Source: Clostridia bacterium
GTDB taxonomy: Bacteria > Bacillota > Clostridia > Oscillospirales > CAG-272
DNA: 20,089 bases
NCBI GenBank assembly: GCA_017408535.1
Contig: JAFQUL010000005.1
Coordinates: 1 to 20,089, forward strand
Direction of reading: 5' to 3'
In this document: positions 1 to 8,219 of the stretch, in pieces
Position numbering within the stretch: the first letter of the stretch is position 1
Layout: each line of letters starts with the position of its first letter
Position numbers and translations under genes: made by a program
Notes under the pieces: model-generated
What the model was told of the DNA's origin: nothing
The model's database searches: none
Seen by the model: only the letters and a program-made list of their open reading frames with translations

Positions 1-896
1 AAGGAAGGTTGGCCGGGCTTGGGTTCTCTTGCGGAATATTCACCAATTTGTCGGTTGATCATCTTGATTACCACGAAAATATGGAGGAATATTTCAAGGC
101 GAAATCACGGTTGTTCGATATTTCTCGAATCAAACTTTTTAACATTGACGATAAATACGGAGACCTGCTTATGCGGGTTTACCCTCAAAGCTATAGCTAC
201 GGTAAAAGCGAAAAAGCTGTATTTTCTGCACAAAGGATAAGTCTGATGGGGGAGAAGGGAATAAATTATCTTCTCCACGGACGGGGCGGAGCTTTTGAGA
301 TCATCTCTCCTCTTGTAGGTGAGTTTGCTGTCCTAAATACTCTTGCGGCGGCATCAGCGGCTCTTTTGTGCGGTATAGACCCGAAGTATATAGCATCCGC
401 ACTTCTTGACCTTAGCTATATCAGCGGCAGAATGGAGAAGATAGAGGGGCCGGAGACACGTCCCACCGTGTTTATCGATTACGCCCATACTCCCGATGCT
501 CTGAGAGGGGTGCTGAATTCTGCCAGAAGCTTCAGAGGAGAGGGCCGGGGGATAACAGTACTTTTCGGTTGCGGTGGCGACAGAGACAGATCAAAACGGG
601 CAGAAATGGGCAGGATAGCCACAGCCTTGGCGGATCTGACAGTAATTACCTCGGATAATTCAAGAAACGAGCCGCCGGAGCAAATATTCAGAGATATCAT
701 GAAGGGTATCGACAGAGAAAAACCTTACACTGTGATCCCTGACCGCAGGACGGCTATAAGATATGCCATCGAGAATTCTTCTCCCGGTGACATTGTTTTG
801 CTTTGCGGCAAGGGACATGAAAAATATGAGATAGACATCAGCGGCAAGCATCCCTTTGATGAGGCACTCCTTGCAAGGGAGATATTAAACAGCTGA
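1..896 (+). CDS. murE: UDP-MurNAc-tripeptide synthetase MurE, 5' truncated by window edge
   Basis: This cytoplasmic Mur ligase adds the third amino acid to UDP-MurNAc-L-Ala-D-Glu using ATP. The reading frame is already open at position 3, so the gene begins upstream of the window and the TTG at 9 is internal. Visible MurE signatures are FTNLSVDHLDYH in the central ATPase domain, the YFKAK segment with the probable carbamylated Lys, the FIDYAHTPDAL stretch opening the C-terminal domain, FGCGGDRDRSKR, and GKGHEKYE near the end. The amino-acid specificity loop reads DNSRNEP (Ser codon at 660-662). The Arg after this loop is typical of meso-diaminopimelate-adding enzymes (usual motif DNPR), so a DAP-type wall is inferred, although the Pro is Ser here. 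mraY starts 21 bases downstream, consistent with co-transcription. Confidence 0.95.
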   Translation, partial: GRLAGLGFSCGIFTNLSVDHLDYHENMEEYFKAKSRLFDISRIKLFNIDDKYGDLLMRVYPQSYSYGKSEKAVFSAQRISLMGEKGINYLLHGRGGAFEIISPLVGEFAVLNTLAAASAALLCGIDPKYIASALLDLSYISGRMEKIEGPETRPTVFIDYAHTPDALRGVLNSARSFRGEGRGITVLFGCGGDRDRSKRAEMGRIATALADLTVITSDNSRNEPPEQIFRDIMKGIDREKPYTVIPDRRTAIRYAIENSSPGDIVLLCGKGHEKYEIDISGKHPFDEALLAREILNS

Positions 897-917
897 AGAC
901 CGCAGAAGGAGACGTAT

Positions 918-1907
918 ATGTATATAAGCTTTATTTCATCTCAGGCGGCAGTATTTATTGTGACTGCCCTGATACTCAGATTTCTTATACCTAAGCTGAA
1001 AAGCCTTAAAATGGGACAGAAGATACTTGATATAGGCCCCAGATGGCATAAATCCAAAGAAGGTACCCCCACTATGGGCGGAATTTCTTTCATAATAGCA
1101 ATAACTGCCGCAGTAGCGGTTTACGTAGCCGTTAAGCTCTTTGGCGGCTGTGATATAAAGGATCAACTCCCTTTGATATTTACCTTCGGGCTTGCTCTTT
1201 TAAACGGTCTTATTGGTATATTCGACGATTCGGTAAAGCTGACAAAAAAGCAGAACGAGGGTATCAGTGCATCTCAGAAGCTGATACTGCAGATACTGGT
1301 TGCGGCTATATACCTTGTCGGTATGAGAGCCTTCGGATTTATCTCAACCGCTCTCTATCTTCCTTTTATAGGCATAGAGCTTGAGCTTGGTATATTCTAT
1401 TATATATTTGCCATCGTACTTATCGTCGGTATCGTAAACAGTGCAAATCTTACCGACGGCATAGACGGTCTCGTCTCCTCAGTCTCGCATATTATTATGG
1501 CATTCTTTGCTTTTTGTGCTTTCAGACTTGGGAGCGAGGGACTCGGAGTAATCTCAGGAGCCGCAATGGGTGGGTGTCTTGGTTTCCTTGTATATAATTC
1601 CCATCCCGCAAGAGTGTTCATGGGTGATACCGGCTCTCTCTTCCTCGGCGGAATGACCGTCGGTGCGGCATTTATGATGGGATCTCCCCTCATAATAGTT
1701 CTTGCAGGGTTGATATTCATAATCGAAGCGATGTCCGATATCATTCAGGTACTCTATTATAAGAAGACAAAAAAGAGATTTTTCAAGATGGCACCTATCC
1801 ATCATCACTTTGAGAAGTGCGGATGGAGCGAAGTCAAGGTAGTAACGGTGTTTACACTGTTCACCCTTGTGATGTGTCTTATAGCCGCTTTTTCGATAAT
1901 CATCTGA
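918..1907 (+). CDS. mraY: Phospho-N-acetylmuramoyl-pentapeptide transferase MraY
   Basis: MraY is a polytopic membrane enzyme that transfers phospho-MurNAc-pentapeptide from UDP to undecaprenyl phosphate, making lipid I. The 329-residue length is normal. Family motifs are clear: GPRWHKSKEGTPTMGG near residue 40, the DD pair at D103/D104, NLTDGIDGL with D180 and D183, FMGDTGSLFLGG with D237, and APIHHHFEKCGWSE close to the C-terminus. About ten hydrophobic segments alternate with these cytoplasmic loops. The ATG at 918 is preceded by AAGGAG at 906-911. It directly follows murE; the murF gene often found between them is not here. Confidence 0.97.
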   Translation: MYISFISSQAAVFIVTALILRFLIPKLKSLKMGQKILDIGPRWHKSKEGTPTMGGISFIIAITAAVAVYVAVKLFGGCDIKDQLPLIFTFGLALLNGLIGIFDDSVKLTKKQNEGISASQKLILQILVAAIYLVGMRAFGFISTALYLPFIGIELELGIFYYIFAIVLIVGIVNSANLTDGIDGLVSSVSHIIMAFFAFCAFRLGSEGLGVISGAAMGGCLGFLVYNSHPARVFMGDTGSLFLGGMTVGAAFMMGSPLIIVLAGLIFIIEAMSDIIQVLYYKKTKKRFFKMAPIHHHFEKCGWSEVKVVTVFTLFTLVMCLIAAFSIII

Positions 1908-1947
1908 TAGTGTATTAAACAAGAATAAAACATAAGGAGGGAGACAA

Positions 1948-3258
1948 ATGAGGGAAAGCAGACAAAATAATAAAACCGCAGATGTCTCCCGACAGAAAAA
2001 GATATCTGATAACGGTACTCAGCGGTACTATGCTGACAGACCGATATCAAACGGTGTGGTGAGACACAGTGAAACGGCGGTAACCCCCGCTGAGTTCAAG
2101 GACAGACAGTACGAGAGAATAACTACAGGTATAGACAGAAGCTTTCTTATACTGGTAATCGCGCTCATCGCTGTCGGCTCTGTTATGATGTTCAGCGCCA
2201 GCTACGTCTATGCGGCAAATGAGACCGGTGACAGCCTGTATTATATTAAACGTCACCTGGCATTTATTGCCCTCGGCGGTCTGGCGATGCTGTTTACTTA
2301 TCTTTGGCCGTATACCGCCTACAAAAAGTACGCTGAGGTCATCTTCTTCGTTGCCTGCGTACTGCTTGTGGCAGTTCTGGTAATAGGCGTTGCGGAGGGT
2401 ACTGCGGTAAGATGGATCAAGATCGGACAGCTGACCTTCCAGCCCTCAGATTTTATGAAGCCGGCTATCGTTGTTCTTTTGGCAAAGTATTTTGACAAAA
2501 AGGATAAGCTGAAGGAGCGGAGCGGGTTTGATATGTATCTCGGTCCCTTACACATAACCAAGAGCTTTATATTCGATGCGTTCATTCCCTTTATGATAAT
2601 CGGTGTTGCCTGTATCCTTGTAATGCTTGAGCACCATCTTTCCGGAACGCTTATAATCGGATTCCTCGGTCTCGTTATAATGATTGCAGGCGGCGGAAGC
2701 ATTAAATGGATCGGTATCTTCGGCAGTATTGCCGCGGCGGGGCTTGGAGCTATGCTGTGGTTCGGTAACGGATACCAGAGCGGACGTATCAAGATCTGGC
2801 TTGATCCCGAGGCATTCCCGAGAGACGGCGGCTGGCAGACTATACAGGGGCTGTACGCTATCGGTTCGGGAGGACTTCTCGGTGTAGGTCTCGGTAACAG
2901 CCGACTTAAGTACGGATATACTTCAATGCCTCACAATGATTTTATTTTTTCCATTGTGTGTGAGGAGCTGGGGTTTGTGGGAGCAATAGCGATCATGCTG
3001 CTTTTTGCACTTCTCGTATGGCGGGGTGTTGTCATCGCTATGCACGCACCGGATAAGTTTTCTTCACTTCTTGCAATGGGAATAACCTGTCAGATAGCAA
3101 TACAGGTGCTTCTCAACATCGGAGTTGTTACCAATACTCTCCCCAACACCGGTATATCCCTGCCATTCTTCAGCTACGGCGGTACGGCAATGGTTATACT
3201 GCTGGCGGAAATGGGAGTAATGCTGAAGATCTCAAAGCACTCATATCAGAAAAAATAA
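1948..3258 (+). CDS. ftsW: SEDS-family peptidoglycan glycosyltransferase FtsW/SpoVE
   Basis: This is a SEDS polytopic membrane protein that polymerises lipid II into glycan strands together with a class B penicillin-binding protein. After a charged cytoplasmic N-terminal tail of about 65 residues come roughly ten membrane segments. Diagnostic stretches are RWIKIGQLTFQPSD, GGWQTIQGLYAIGSGGLLGVG, the HNDFIF loop with Asp331 (the position regarded as catalytic in the family), and the final NTLPNTGISLPFFSYGG. The usual QPSE reads QPSD here. AAGGAGG at 1934-1940 supports the ATG at 1948. Its place between mraY and murG fits either vegetative FtsW or sporulation SpoVE; sequence alone does not separate them. 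Confidence 0.93.
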   Translation: MRESRQNNKTADVSRQKKISDNGTQRYYADRPISNGVVRHSETAVTPAEFKDRQYERITTGIDRSFLILVIALIAVGSVMMFSASYVYAANETGDSLYYIKRHLAFIALGGLAMLFTYLWPYTAYKKYAEVIFFVACVLLVAVLVIGVAEGTAVRWIKIGQLTFQPSDFMKPAIVVLLAKYFDKKDKLKERSGFDMYLGPLHITKSFIFDAFIPFMIIGVACILVMLEHHLSGTLIIGFLGLVIMIAGGGSIKWIGIFGSIAAAGLGAMLWFGNGYQSGRIKIWLDPEAFPRDGGWQTIQGLYAIGSGGLLGVGLGNSRLKYGYTSMPHNDFIFSIVCEELGFVGAIAIMLLFALLVWRGVVIAMHAPDKFSSLLAMGITCQIAIQVLLNIGVVTNTLPNTGISLPFFSYGGTAMVILLAEMGVMLKISKHSYQKK

Positions 3259-3273
3259 CTTTGGAGCAGAAAA

Positions 3274-4404
3274 ATGAGAGTAATTATGACCGGAGGCGGT
3301 ACGGGAGGACATATAAATCCCGCTATTGCTATAGCCAATACCATAAAGCAGAATATACCCGGTTCCGAGATTCTTTTTGTCGGAAGGGAAAGCGGACTTG
3401 AGAACAAGCTCGTTCCCGCTGCCGGTTACGATGTAAAATACGTGGAGATACAGGGAATACGGCGCAGTCTGTCCCCTTCAAATATCAAGACTATGTATCT
3501 TGCCGCAGTATCTCCCTACAGAGCTAAAAAGATAATCAAGGAGTTCCGCCCCGATATAGTTATCGGTACCGGCGGATACGTGTGCTGGCCGGTGCTGAGA
3601 GCCGCTTCTATGATGGGCATTCCCTCTGCAGTGCACGAGTCAAACGCAGTTCCCGGTGTCGCTACCAAAATGTTGGCAAAGTACGTTGACTCGATATGGC
3701 TTAATTTTAAGGAGACCGGAAATTCCATCAGCCAGAAGCAGAAGTTGGTCCACGTGGGCAATCCCCTCCTCGGTGAGTTTTCATCAGAGGAACACGGCGA
3801 GGCAAGACGTAAGCTGGGTGTCCCTTCCGAATGTGAGCAGTATATACTTTCCTATGGCGGCAGTCTGGGGGCAGAAAAGGTCAATGAAGCAGTTCTCTCA
3901 CTGATGCGTGACTACTCTTCAAAGGATAGCGCTGTTCATCATCTTCATGCCACTGGTGCTATAGAGTACGAGGCGGCTACCGCTATGTTCAGAGAATACG
4001 GACTTGAGGGCGCTGAGAACATAGAACTGCTTGAATATATATACGATATGCCGCTGAGAATGGCGGCGGCTGACGTGGTGATATCACGTGCGGGTGCAAT
4101 GACGGTATCAGAGCTGTCTATGCAGAAAAAGGTCAGCATAATGATCCCCTCACCCAACGTGACCAATAACCACCAGTACAAGAATGCCAAGGTCCTTGCT
4201 GATGCAGGTGCGGCAATACTGATAGAGGAAAAAGAGCTTAAAGACGGCAGACTTGAAAAGGAACTGAGAGCACTGAGAGAGTCCCCGGAAAAGGCAGAGC
4301 AGATGCGCCGTGCAATAGCGGAATTTGCTGTTCCTGACGCGAATAAGAGGATCCTTGAGGAAATACGTGCTCTTGTGAAAAAAAGCGAGGAAAGTAAAAA
4401 ATAA
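3274..4404 (+). CDS. murG: UDP-GlcNAc:lipid I N-acetylglucosaminyltransferase MurG
   Basis: MurG is a GT-B fold peripheral membrane enzyme that adds GlcNAc to lipid I to give lipid II on the cytoplasmic face. The N-terminus carries the glycine-rich MTGGGTGGHINPAIA loop, followed by HESNAVPGVATK (equivalent of the H-x-N-x-x-PG motif), YGGSLGA at the start of the second Rossmann domain, SRAGAMTVSEL, and the UDP-GlcNAc-binding segment ending NNHQYKNA. The length of 376 residues is normal. The gene starts 15 bases after ftsW with a TTGGAGC ribosome site at 3261-3267, so it is translated from the same operon. Confidence 0.97.
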   Translation: MRVIMTGGGTGGHINPAIAIANTIKQNIPGSEILFVGRESGLENKLVPAAGYDVKYVEIQGIRRSLSPSNIKTMYLAAVSPYRAKKIIKEFRPDIVIGTGGYVCWPVLRAASMMGIPSAVHESNAVPGVATKMLAKYVDSIWLNFKETGNSISQKQKLVHVGNPLLGEFSSEEHGEARRKLGVPSECEQYILSYGGSLGAEKVNEAVLSLMRDYSSKDSAVHHLHATGAIEYEAATAMFREYGLEGAENIELLEYIYDMPLRMAAADVVISRAGAMTVSELSMQKKVSIMIPSPNVTNNHQYKNAKVLADAGAAILIEEKELKDGRLEKELRALRESPEKAEQMRRAIAEFAVPDANKRILEEIRALVKKSEESKK

Positions 4405-4428
4405 AGTCTGTCTCTGAACGGAGATAAT

Positions 4429-5238
4429 ATGAACACAGAAAAGCAAAGCACACGTAAGGAGTTTTATTACGCTCCGCCCGTTAAAAAGAAAAAAAATAAA
4501 GCTCTCCCGATTTTTATCCTGATACTTCTCGTCGCTGTGCTGATCATTGTCGGCGGGTATTTTCTCCTGCGGATAAGAGAGGTCAGGTTTGAGGGAAGCG
4601 GTATATACTCACATGAACAGTTGTTTTCATCCTCCGGTATCAGCTACGGCGACAAGATGTACGGGATAGACAAAAAAGAGATCGCAAAGAATATTATTGA
4701 CGGTTGTCCGTATGTAAAAAGTGTAAGGATAACCCGTGATCTGCCGGGAACACTGGTCGTCAGAGTAGAGGAATACGATGCGGGATTTTATGCAGAGGTA
4801 GGCGGAGAATACTTTGTTTTCGGTGAAAATTTGGTAGTCCTCGAACGCTTGGTTTCATCGGATGAAACAAAAGAAAAGGGACTGATCCGTCTGGAGGCGG
4901 GGGAAGTAAGCTACGCTGTTGTGGGCCAGGAGCTTATCATGGCGGAAGGTGTAGACAGGGAAACTGTAAAAAGAGTAATGTCAGCCTCGGTCGTCTCAAA
5001 GGTGTATGACCGCATGACCATACTGAACATAAAGGACAAGTATGACATCTTTGCAGTATGCGACGATCTTTATAAGCTTATACTCGGTGATAGCTCTGAC
5101 ATTACCCTGAAGCTGGATCTCGGAGGAAAGATAATGGAGGACGAGATGTTTCTCGGCAATATAACGAGGGCTCAGATCGATCTTACCGACCCCGAGGAGT
5201 GCGGAGTTATCGTTGATAATCAGATAACATTCGACTAA
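4429..5238 (+). CDS. ftsQ: Cell division protein FtsQ/DivIB
   Basis: This is a bitopic division protein that links the Z-ring to septal wall synthesis with FtsL and FtsB/DivIC. The layout is typical: a basic cytoplasmic tail (residues 1-24, ending in a run of Lys), one membrane helix (about 25-47), then a POTRA domain starting at REVRFEGSG with SYGDKMYGIDKKEI and PYVKSVRITRDLPGTLVV. A beta-rich domain follows to residue 269. Start ATG 4429 has CGGAG at 4419-4423. It follows murG by 24 bases. Sequence similarity is weak outside POTRA, as usual for this family, so the call rests on architecture plus position just before ftsZ. Confidence 0.88.
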   Translation: MNTEKQSTRKEFYYAPPVKKKKNKALPIFILILLVAVLIIVGGYFLLRIREVRFEGSGIYSHEQLFSSSGISYGDKMYGIDKKEIAKNIIDGCPYVKSVRITRDLPGTLVVRVEEYDAGFYAEVGGEYFVFGENLVVLERLVSSDETKEKGLIRLEAGEVSYAVVGQELIMAEGVDRETVKRVMSASVVSKVYDRMTILNIKDKYDIFAVCDDLYKLILGDSSDITLKLDLGGKIMEDEMFLGNITRAQIDLTDPEECGVIVDNQITFD

Positions 5239-5326
5239 AAAAATGAGGATATTCTGAAAAACAGCAGAAAAACAGCGAAAAATGCAGATTTTTTCAAATT
5301 ATTTCGGTTTATTTTCAAGAAAACTA

Positions 5327-5355
5327 TTGCAAAATCCGTAAAAAAATATTATTAT
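5327..5355 (+). promoter_or_regulatory. Probable sigma-A promoter of ftsZ
   Basis: The -35 element TTGCAA (5327-5332) and the -10 element TATTAT (5350-5355) are separated by exactly 17 bases in an AT-rich gap between ftsQ and ftsZ. Transcription would start near 5362, giving an mRNA leader of about 70 bases. A second TATAAT at 5365-5370 lacks a good -35 but could serve as an alternative. This suggests that ftsZ is expressed independently of the upstream wall genes. Confidence 0.6.
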
Positions 5356-5431
5356 ATTAGTGTATATAATTTTATATATATCTAAAGAAGTATTAAACCC
5401 TAACCTTATAACACTTGGGAGGACTATAAAA

Positions 5432-6628
5432 ATGGCATTTGAACTTGACCAGAATCTTGATCTTGGCGTATGCATAAAGGTTGTCGGTGTAGGCGGCGGC
5501 GGTAACAATGCAGTCAACCGTATGATCGATACCAACATCCGCGGTGTGGAGTTTGTATCCATTAATACCGATAAGCAGGCGCTTATCCACTCTTCCGCTA
5601 CTCAGAAGATCCCGATAGGCGAGAAGATCACTAAGGGCTTCGGTGCCGGCTCCAATCCCGACATCGGCGGCCGTGCTGCTGAGGAATCAATTGACGAGAT
5701 AAAGAAGGCTCTTGAGGGAGCTGATATGGTATTCGTAACTGCCGGTATGGGCGGCGGTACCGGTACCGGTGCTGCTCCCGTTGTAGCTAAGGCTGCACGT
5801 GAGATGGGCATTCTTACCATCGGTATAGTTACCAAGCCCTTCGCATTTGAGGGCAAACGCCGTATGGCTCAGGCTGAGGCAGGTATCAGCAATCTTCGTG
5901 ACCACGTTGATTCTCTTGTGGTTATCCCCAACGAGAGACTCAAGCAGGTATCCGATACCAGAATAACTCTTTTCAACGCATTTGAGATCGCCGACGACGT
6001 TCTTCGCCGCGGTGTACAGAGCATATCCGAGCTTATCAACGTTCCCGGCTTTATCAACCTCGACTTTAACGACGTTACCGCTATCATGGCTGATGCCGGT
6101 TACGCTCACATGGGTGTCGGTGCCGCTACCGGTAAGGACAAGGCTGAGCTTGCAGCTAAGGTTGCTATCTCCAGTCCCCTTCTCGAGACCTCTATCGACG
6201 GTGCAAGCGGTATCCTTGTAAGCATTACTGCTTCTCCCGATATCGGACTTGAGGACGTTGATCTTGCATCTACAATGATCGCTGACGCAGCAGATCCTAA
6301 TGCAAACATCATCTGGGGTGCTGCATTTGATCCTTCTCTTGAGGACGAGATGCGTGTTACTATCATCGCTACCGGCTTTAACAAGGAGAACTATCATAAG
6401 AGCTCCGCGGGCGCAGTAGCCCTTCCCAAAGAGGAAGTTAAGACTGAGGCTCCCGAGGCTGAGAAGGCTGATGCAGAGGACACCGTATACGATCCCGTAA
6501 AGGATAACGAGATCGGCGAGGGAACTATGCCCGAGATCAAGGAAGAGGTTCTTTCCGAGAACGACTTCGATGATATTCTCAACATACTCAAGAAGACTAA
6601 TCGTCGCGACGATGTAAGACGCAGATAA
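5432..6628 (+). CDS. ftsZ: Cell division GTPase FtsZ
   Basis: FtsZ is the tubulin-like GTPase that assembles the cytokinetic Z-ring. The start was set to ATG 5432 (MAFELDQNL) because GGGAGG at 5418-5423 lies at ideal distance; the frame is open further upstream but without support. This gives 398 residues. Signatures are VGVGGGGNNAVNRM, the tubulin loop GGGTGTG at residues 107-113, NTDKQAL, and the T7 synergy loop NLDFNDVTAIM. The folded core ends near residue 317. A Glu-rich linker of about 60 residues leads to a C-terminal peptide, DFDDILNILKKTNRR, which is a poor match to the usual IPxFLR-type tail that binds FtsA, SepF or ZipA. No ftsA is seen beside it. Confidence 0.98.
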   Translation: MAFELDQNLDLGVCIKVVGVGGGGNNAVNRMIDTNIRGVEFVSINTDKQALIHSSATQKIPIGEKITKGFGAGSNPDIGGRAAEESIDEIKKALEGADMVFVTAGMGGGTGTGAAPVVAKAAREMGILTIGIVTKPFAFEGKRRMAQAEAGISNLRDHVDSLVVIPNERLKQVSDTRITLFNAFEIADDVLRRGVQSISELINVPGFINLDFNDVTAIMADAGYAHMGVGAATGKDKAELAAKVAISSPLLETSIDGASGILVSITASPDIGLEDVDLASTMIADAADPNANIIWGAAFDPSLEDEMRVTIIATGFNKENYHKSSAGAVALPKEEVKTEAPEAEKADAEDTVYDPVKDNEIGEGTMPEIKEEVLSENDFDDILNILKKTNRRDDVRRR

Positions 6629-6668
6629 GTCCGGCTGTCTTCGGTCAGTTATCAATTTGAACCAATAA

Positions 6669-6710
6669 ACGGCGGTCCTGAGGGTCTATCCAAGGGCCGC
6701 CGTGCTTTGT
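6669..6710 (+). terminator. Hairpin after ftsZ, probable terminator
   Basis: ACGGCGGTCC (6669-6678) pairs with GGGCCGCCGT (6694-6703) with one G-U pair and a 15-base loop. The GC-rich stem is followed by only a modest T stretch (GCTTTGTG), so it may terminate incompletely or act as an attenuator before the next gene, whose start is about 45 bases further on. Confidence 0.5.
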
Positions 6711-6747
6711 GGTACGGTTCTATCAGAGTTTTCCGGAGGTGTGTAGC

Positions 6748-8061
6748 GTGGCAAAAAGAGTGCCGATAAATAAGACTTTTTTAATGTTGCTTGGCGGAAT
6801 TCTGCTTCTTTGCGTGGCGTTAACTGTTGCTTCAATAATCTACATAGCGGTAATATGCGGTGAGGATTCCTTCAAAGAGACAGATGAGGATCAGCTTCCC
6901 GCTGACAGCCTGCTTAACCGCTATTATTATAACGTGCTTCCTGCCGCTGAGCAGGAGCTGTATCTGACTCTCCTGGCTGCGGTAGAAAAATGCGATCCTG
7001 TCAGTGAGTCGGTGGAAAGAGAATATACTCCCGAGGAATACGAGAGTGTTATGCTTGCTTTTGTAGCGGACAATCCGGAATTTTTCTATCTTGATACAGA
7101 CAGCACTGCTCTTGAGACTGCAAGAGGAAAGAGCAGGGTAGTGCTCAGCTATCTCGGTACGTCTGACGAGATATCGAAAATGCGTGGCGAGCTTAAAGAT
7201 TCGGTAGATGCTATCATCAAGAGTGCAAAGCAGAGTATAGCTGAAGATTCTGACGGGGAAATTGAGCTGATATCTATCGGTGAGTTTGAGCTTGAGCTTT
7301 TGCTTCACGATCTGTTTTGCGACTCGGTGACCTATTTTGAAAGACCGGATATAGATTACGGAGATGACACGGTGATCCCCGAAGAGACAACTCCTCCTGC
7401 GGAGAATGACGGAAAAGAGAATACAGATACTGAAAGGCGTCTTGCCAATACGGCATACGGTGCACTTGTTGGCGGCCGTGCCTTCAGCGGCGGATATGCT
7501 CTTGGAATGAAGTATCTCCTTAATTCAGCGGGACTTGTGTGCGACGTGGTGCGGGGCACTGCGGACGGCTCTCCCCATATGTGGAACATAGTTTACATAG
7601 ACGGGAAATTCTATCATCTTGACAGCGCATATAATGACGGTGATATTGAGTTTGCCCCGGAGCTTAAGTTTCACGGCTATTTTAACCTCAGTGCTGAGTC
7701 TGTAAAGATGGATCATACCATAGACAGTGAGGAGATCCTTCCTGCGGCACAGCAGGAGCAGGACTATTACCGCACAAAGAATCTCAGAGCGGAAAACTTA
7801 ATGGAGCTTGACCGCATAGCCTACAGAGAGGTTCTCAATGCCGTATATTCCGGCAGAAACTATATTGAGCTGTATCCCACCTTTGCAAGAGAAGGGGACA
7901 GCTTCAAGGCAGACCTGCTGAACGTTATATCCCGTGTAAACAAGAACCAGGACGAGAGAGAGCTGAAGGTAGTGTTCAGAGTGTATAATGCATCTGCTAC
8001 CAACAACGCGCTCACTGTACAGCTGTTCTATGAAAATGACGGGGAGTCTGCCGGACAGTAA
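6748..8061 (+). CDS. Membrane-anchored transglutaminase-fold protein with Cys-to-Ser change
   Basis: The product is of unknown function. Start GTG 6748 was chosen because GGAGGTG at 6735-6741 precedes it; a GTG at 6709 in the same frame lacks such a site. The 437-residue product has a basic N-terminus and one membrane helix or uncleaved signal (about residues 9-36), so the rest probably faces outside. Residues about 230-310 resemble a transglutaminase/protease-like core: YGALVGGRAFSGGYALG, then SPHMWNIVYIDGKFYHLDSAYND. The His (H277) and Asp (D292) of the expected triad are present, but the position normally held by the nucleophilic Cys (pattern CxGYA) is Ser247 (codon 7486-7488). A further 130 residues follow without a recognised domain. 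Acting as a Ser enzyme or as a non-catalytic binding fold is inference. Confidence 0.75.
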   Translation: MAKRVPINKTFLMLLGGILLLCVALTVASIIYIAVICGEDSFKETDEDQLPADSLLNRYYYNVLPAAEQELYLTLLAAVEKCDPVSESVEREYTPEEYESVMLAFVADNPEFFYLDTDSTALETARGKSRVVLSYLGTSDEISKMRGELKDSVDAIIKSAKQSIAEDSDGEIELISIGEFELELLLHDLFCDSVTYFERPDIDYGDDTVIPEETTPPAENDGKENTDTERRLANTAYGALVGGRAFSGGYALGMKYLLNSAGLVCDVVRGTADGSPHMWNIVYIDGKFYHLDSAYNDGDIEFAPELKFHGYFNLSAESVKMDHTIDSEEILPAAQQEQDYYRTKNLRAENLMELDRIAYREVLNAVYSGRNYIELYPTFAREGDSFKADLLNVISRVNKNQDERELKVVFRVYNASATNNALTVQLFYENDGESAGQ

Positions 8062-8162
8062 AAAACATTTCTTTTTCACAAAGATATCATATTAAACACA
8101 GAATAGCAGTCTATAATGATAATGCGATGAATGAAGTCTTGACGGCTGATCTTATAAAACTG

Positions 8163-8193
8163 ATTCGGGCACAGCCATCGGCTGTGCCCGAAT
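8163..8193. terminator. Perfect 14-bp hairpin with three-base loop
   Basis: ATTCGGGCACAGCC (8163-8176) is followed by ATC and its exact reverse complement (8180-8193). The stem is very stable but has no immediate T-run on the plus strand (ACGTATGATTTT follows). It sits only 15 bases before the GGAGG of the next gene, so it may be a weak terminator for the upstream gene, a processing site, or a translational control element. Confidence 0.5.
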
Positions 8194-8219
8194 ACGTATG
8201 ATTTTAACGGAGGCAAAGT

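Noticed and set aside
9..11. TTG at position 9 as the start of murE
   Set aside because: The frame is open to the window edge, and conserved MurE sequence continues across this codon, so it is internal.
5687..6655. 322-codon open frame antisense to ftsZ
   Set aside because: It is a by-product of ftsZ codon bias; the product has no recognisable motif and lies wholly opposite an essential gene.
8139..8158. TTGACG and TATAAA as a promoter for the zinc-ribbon gene
   Set aside because: The spacer is 8 bases, far too short for a sigma-A promoter.
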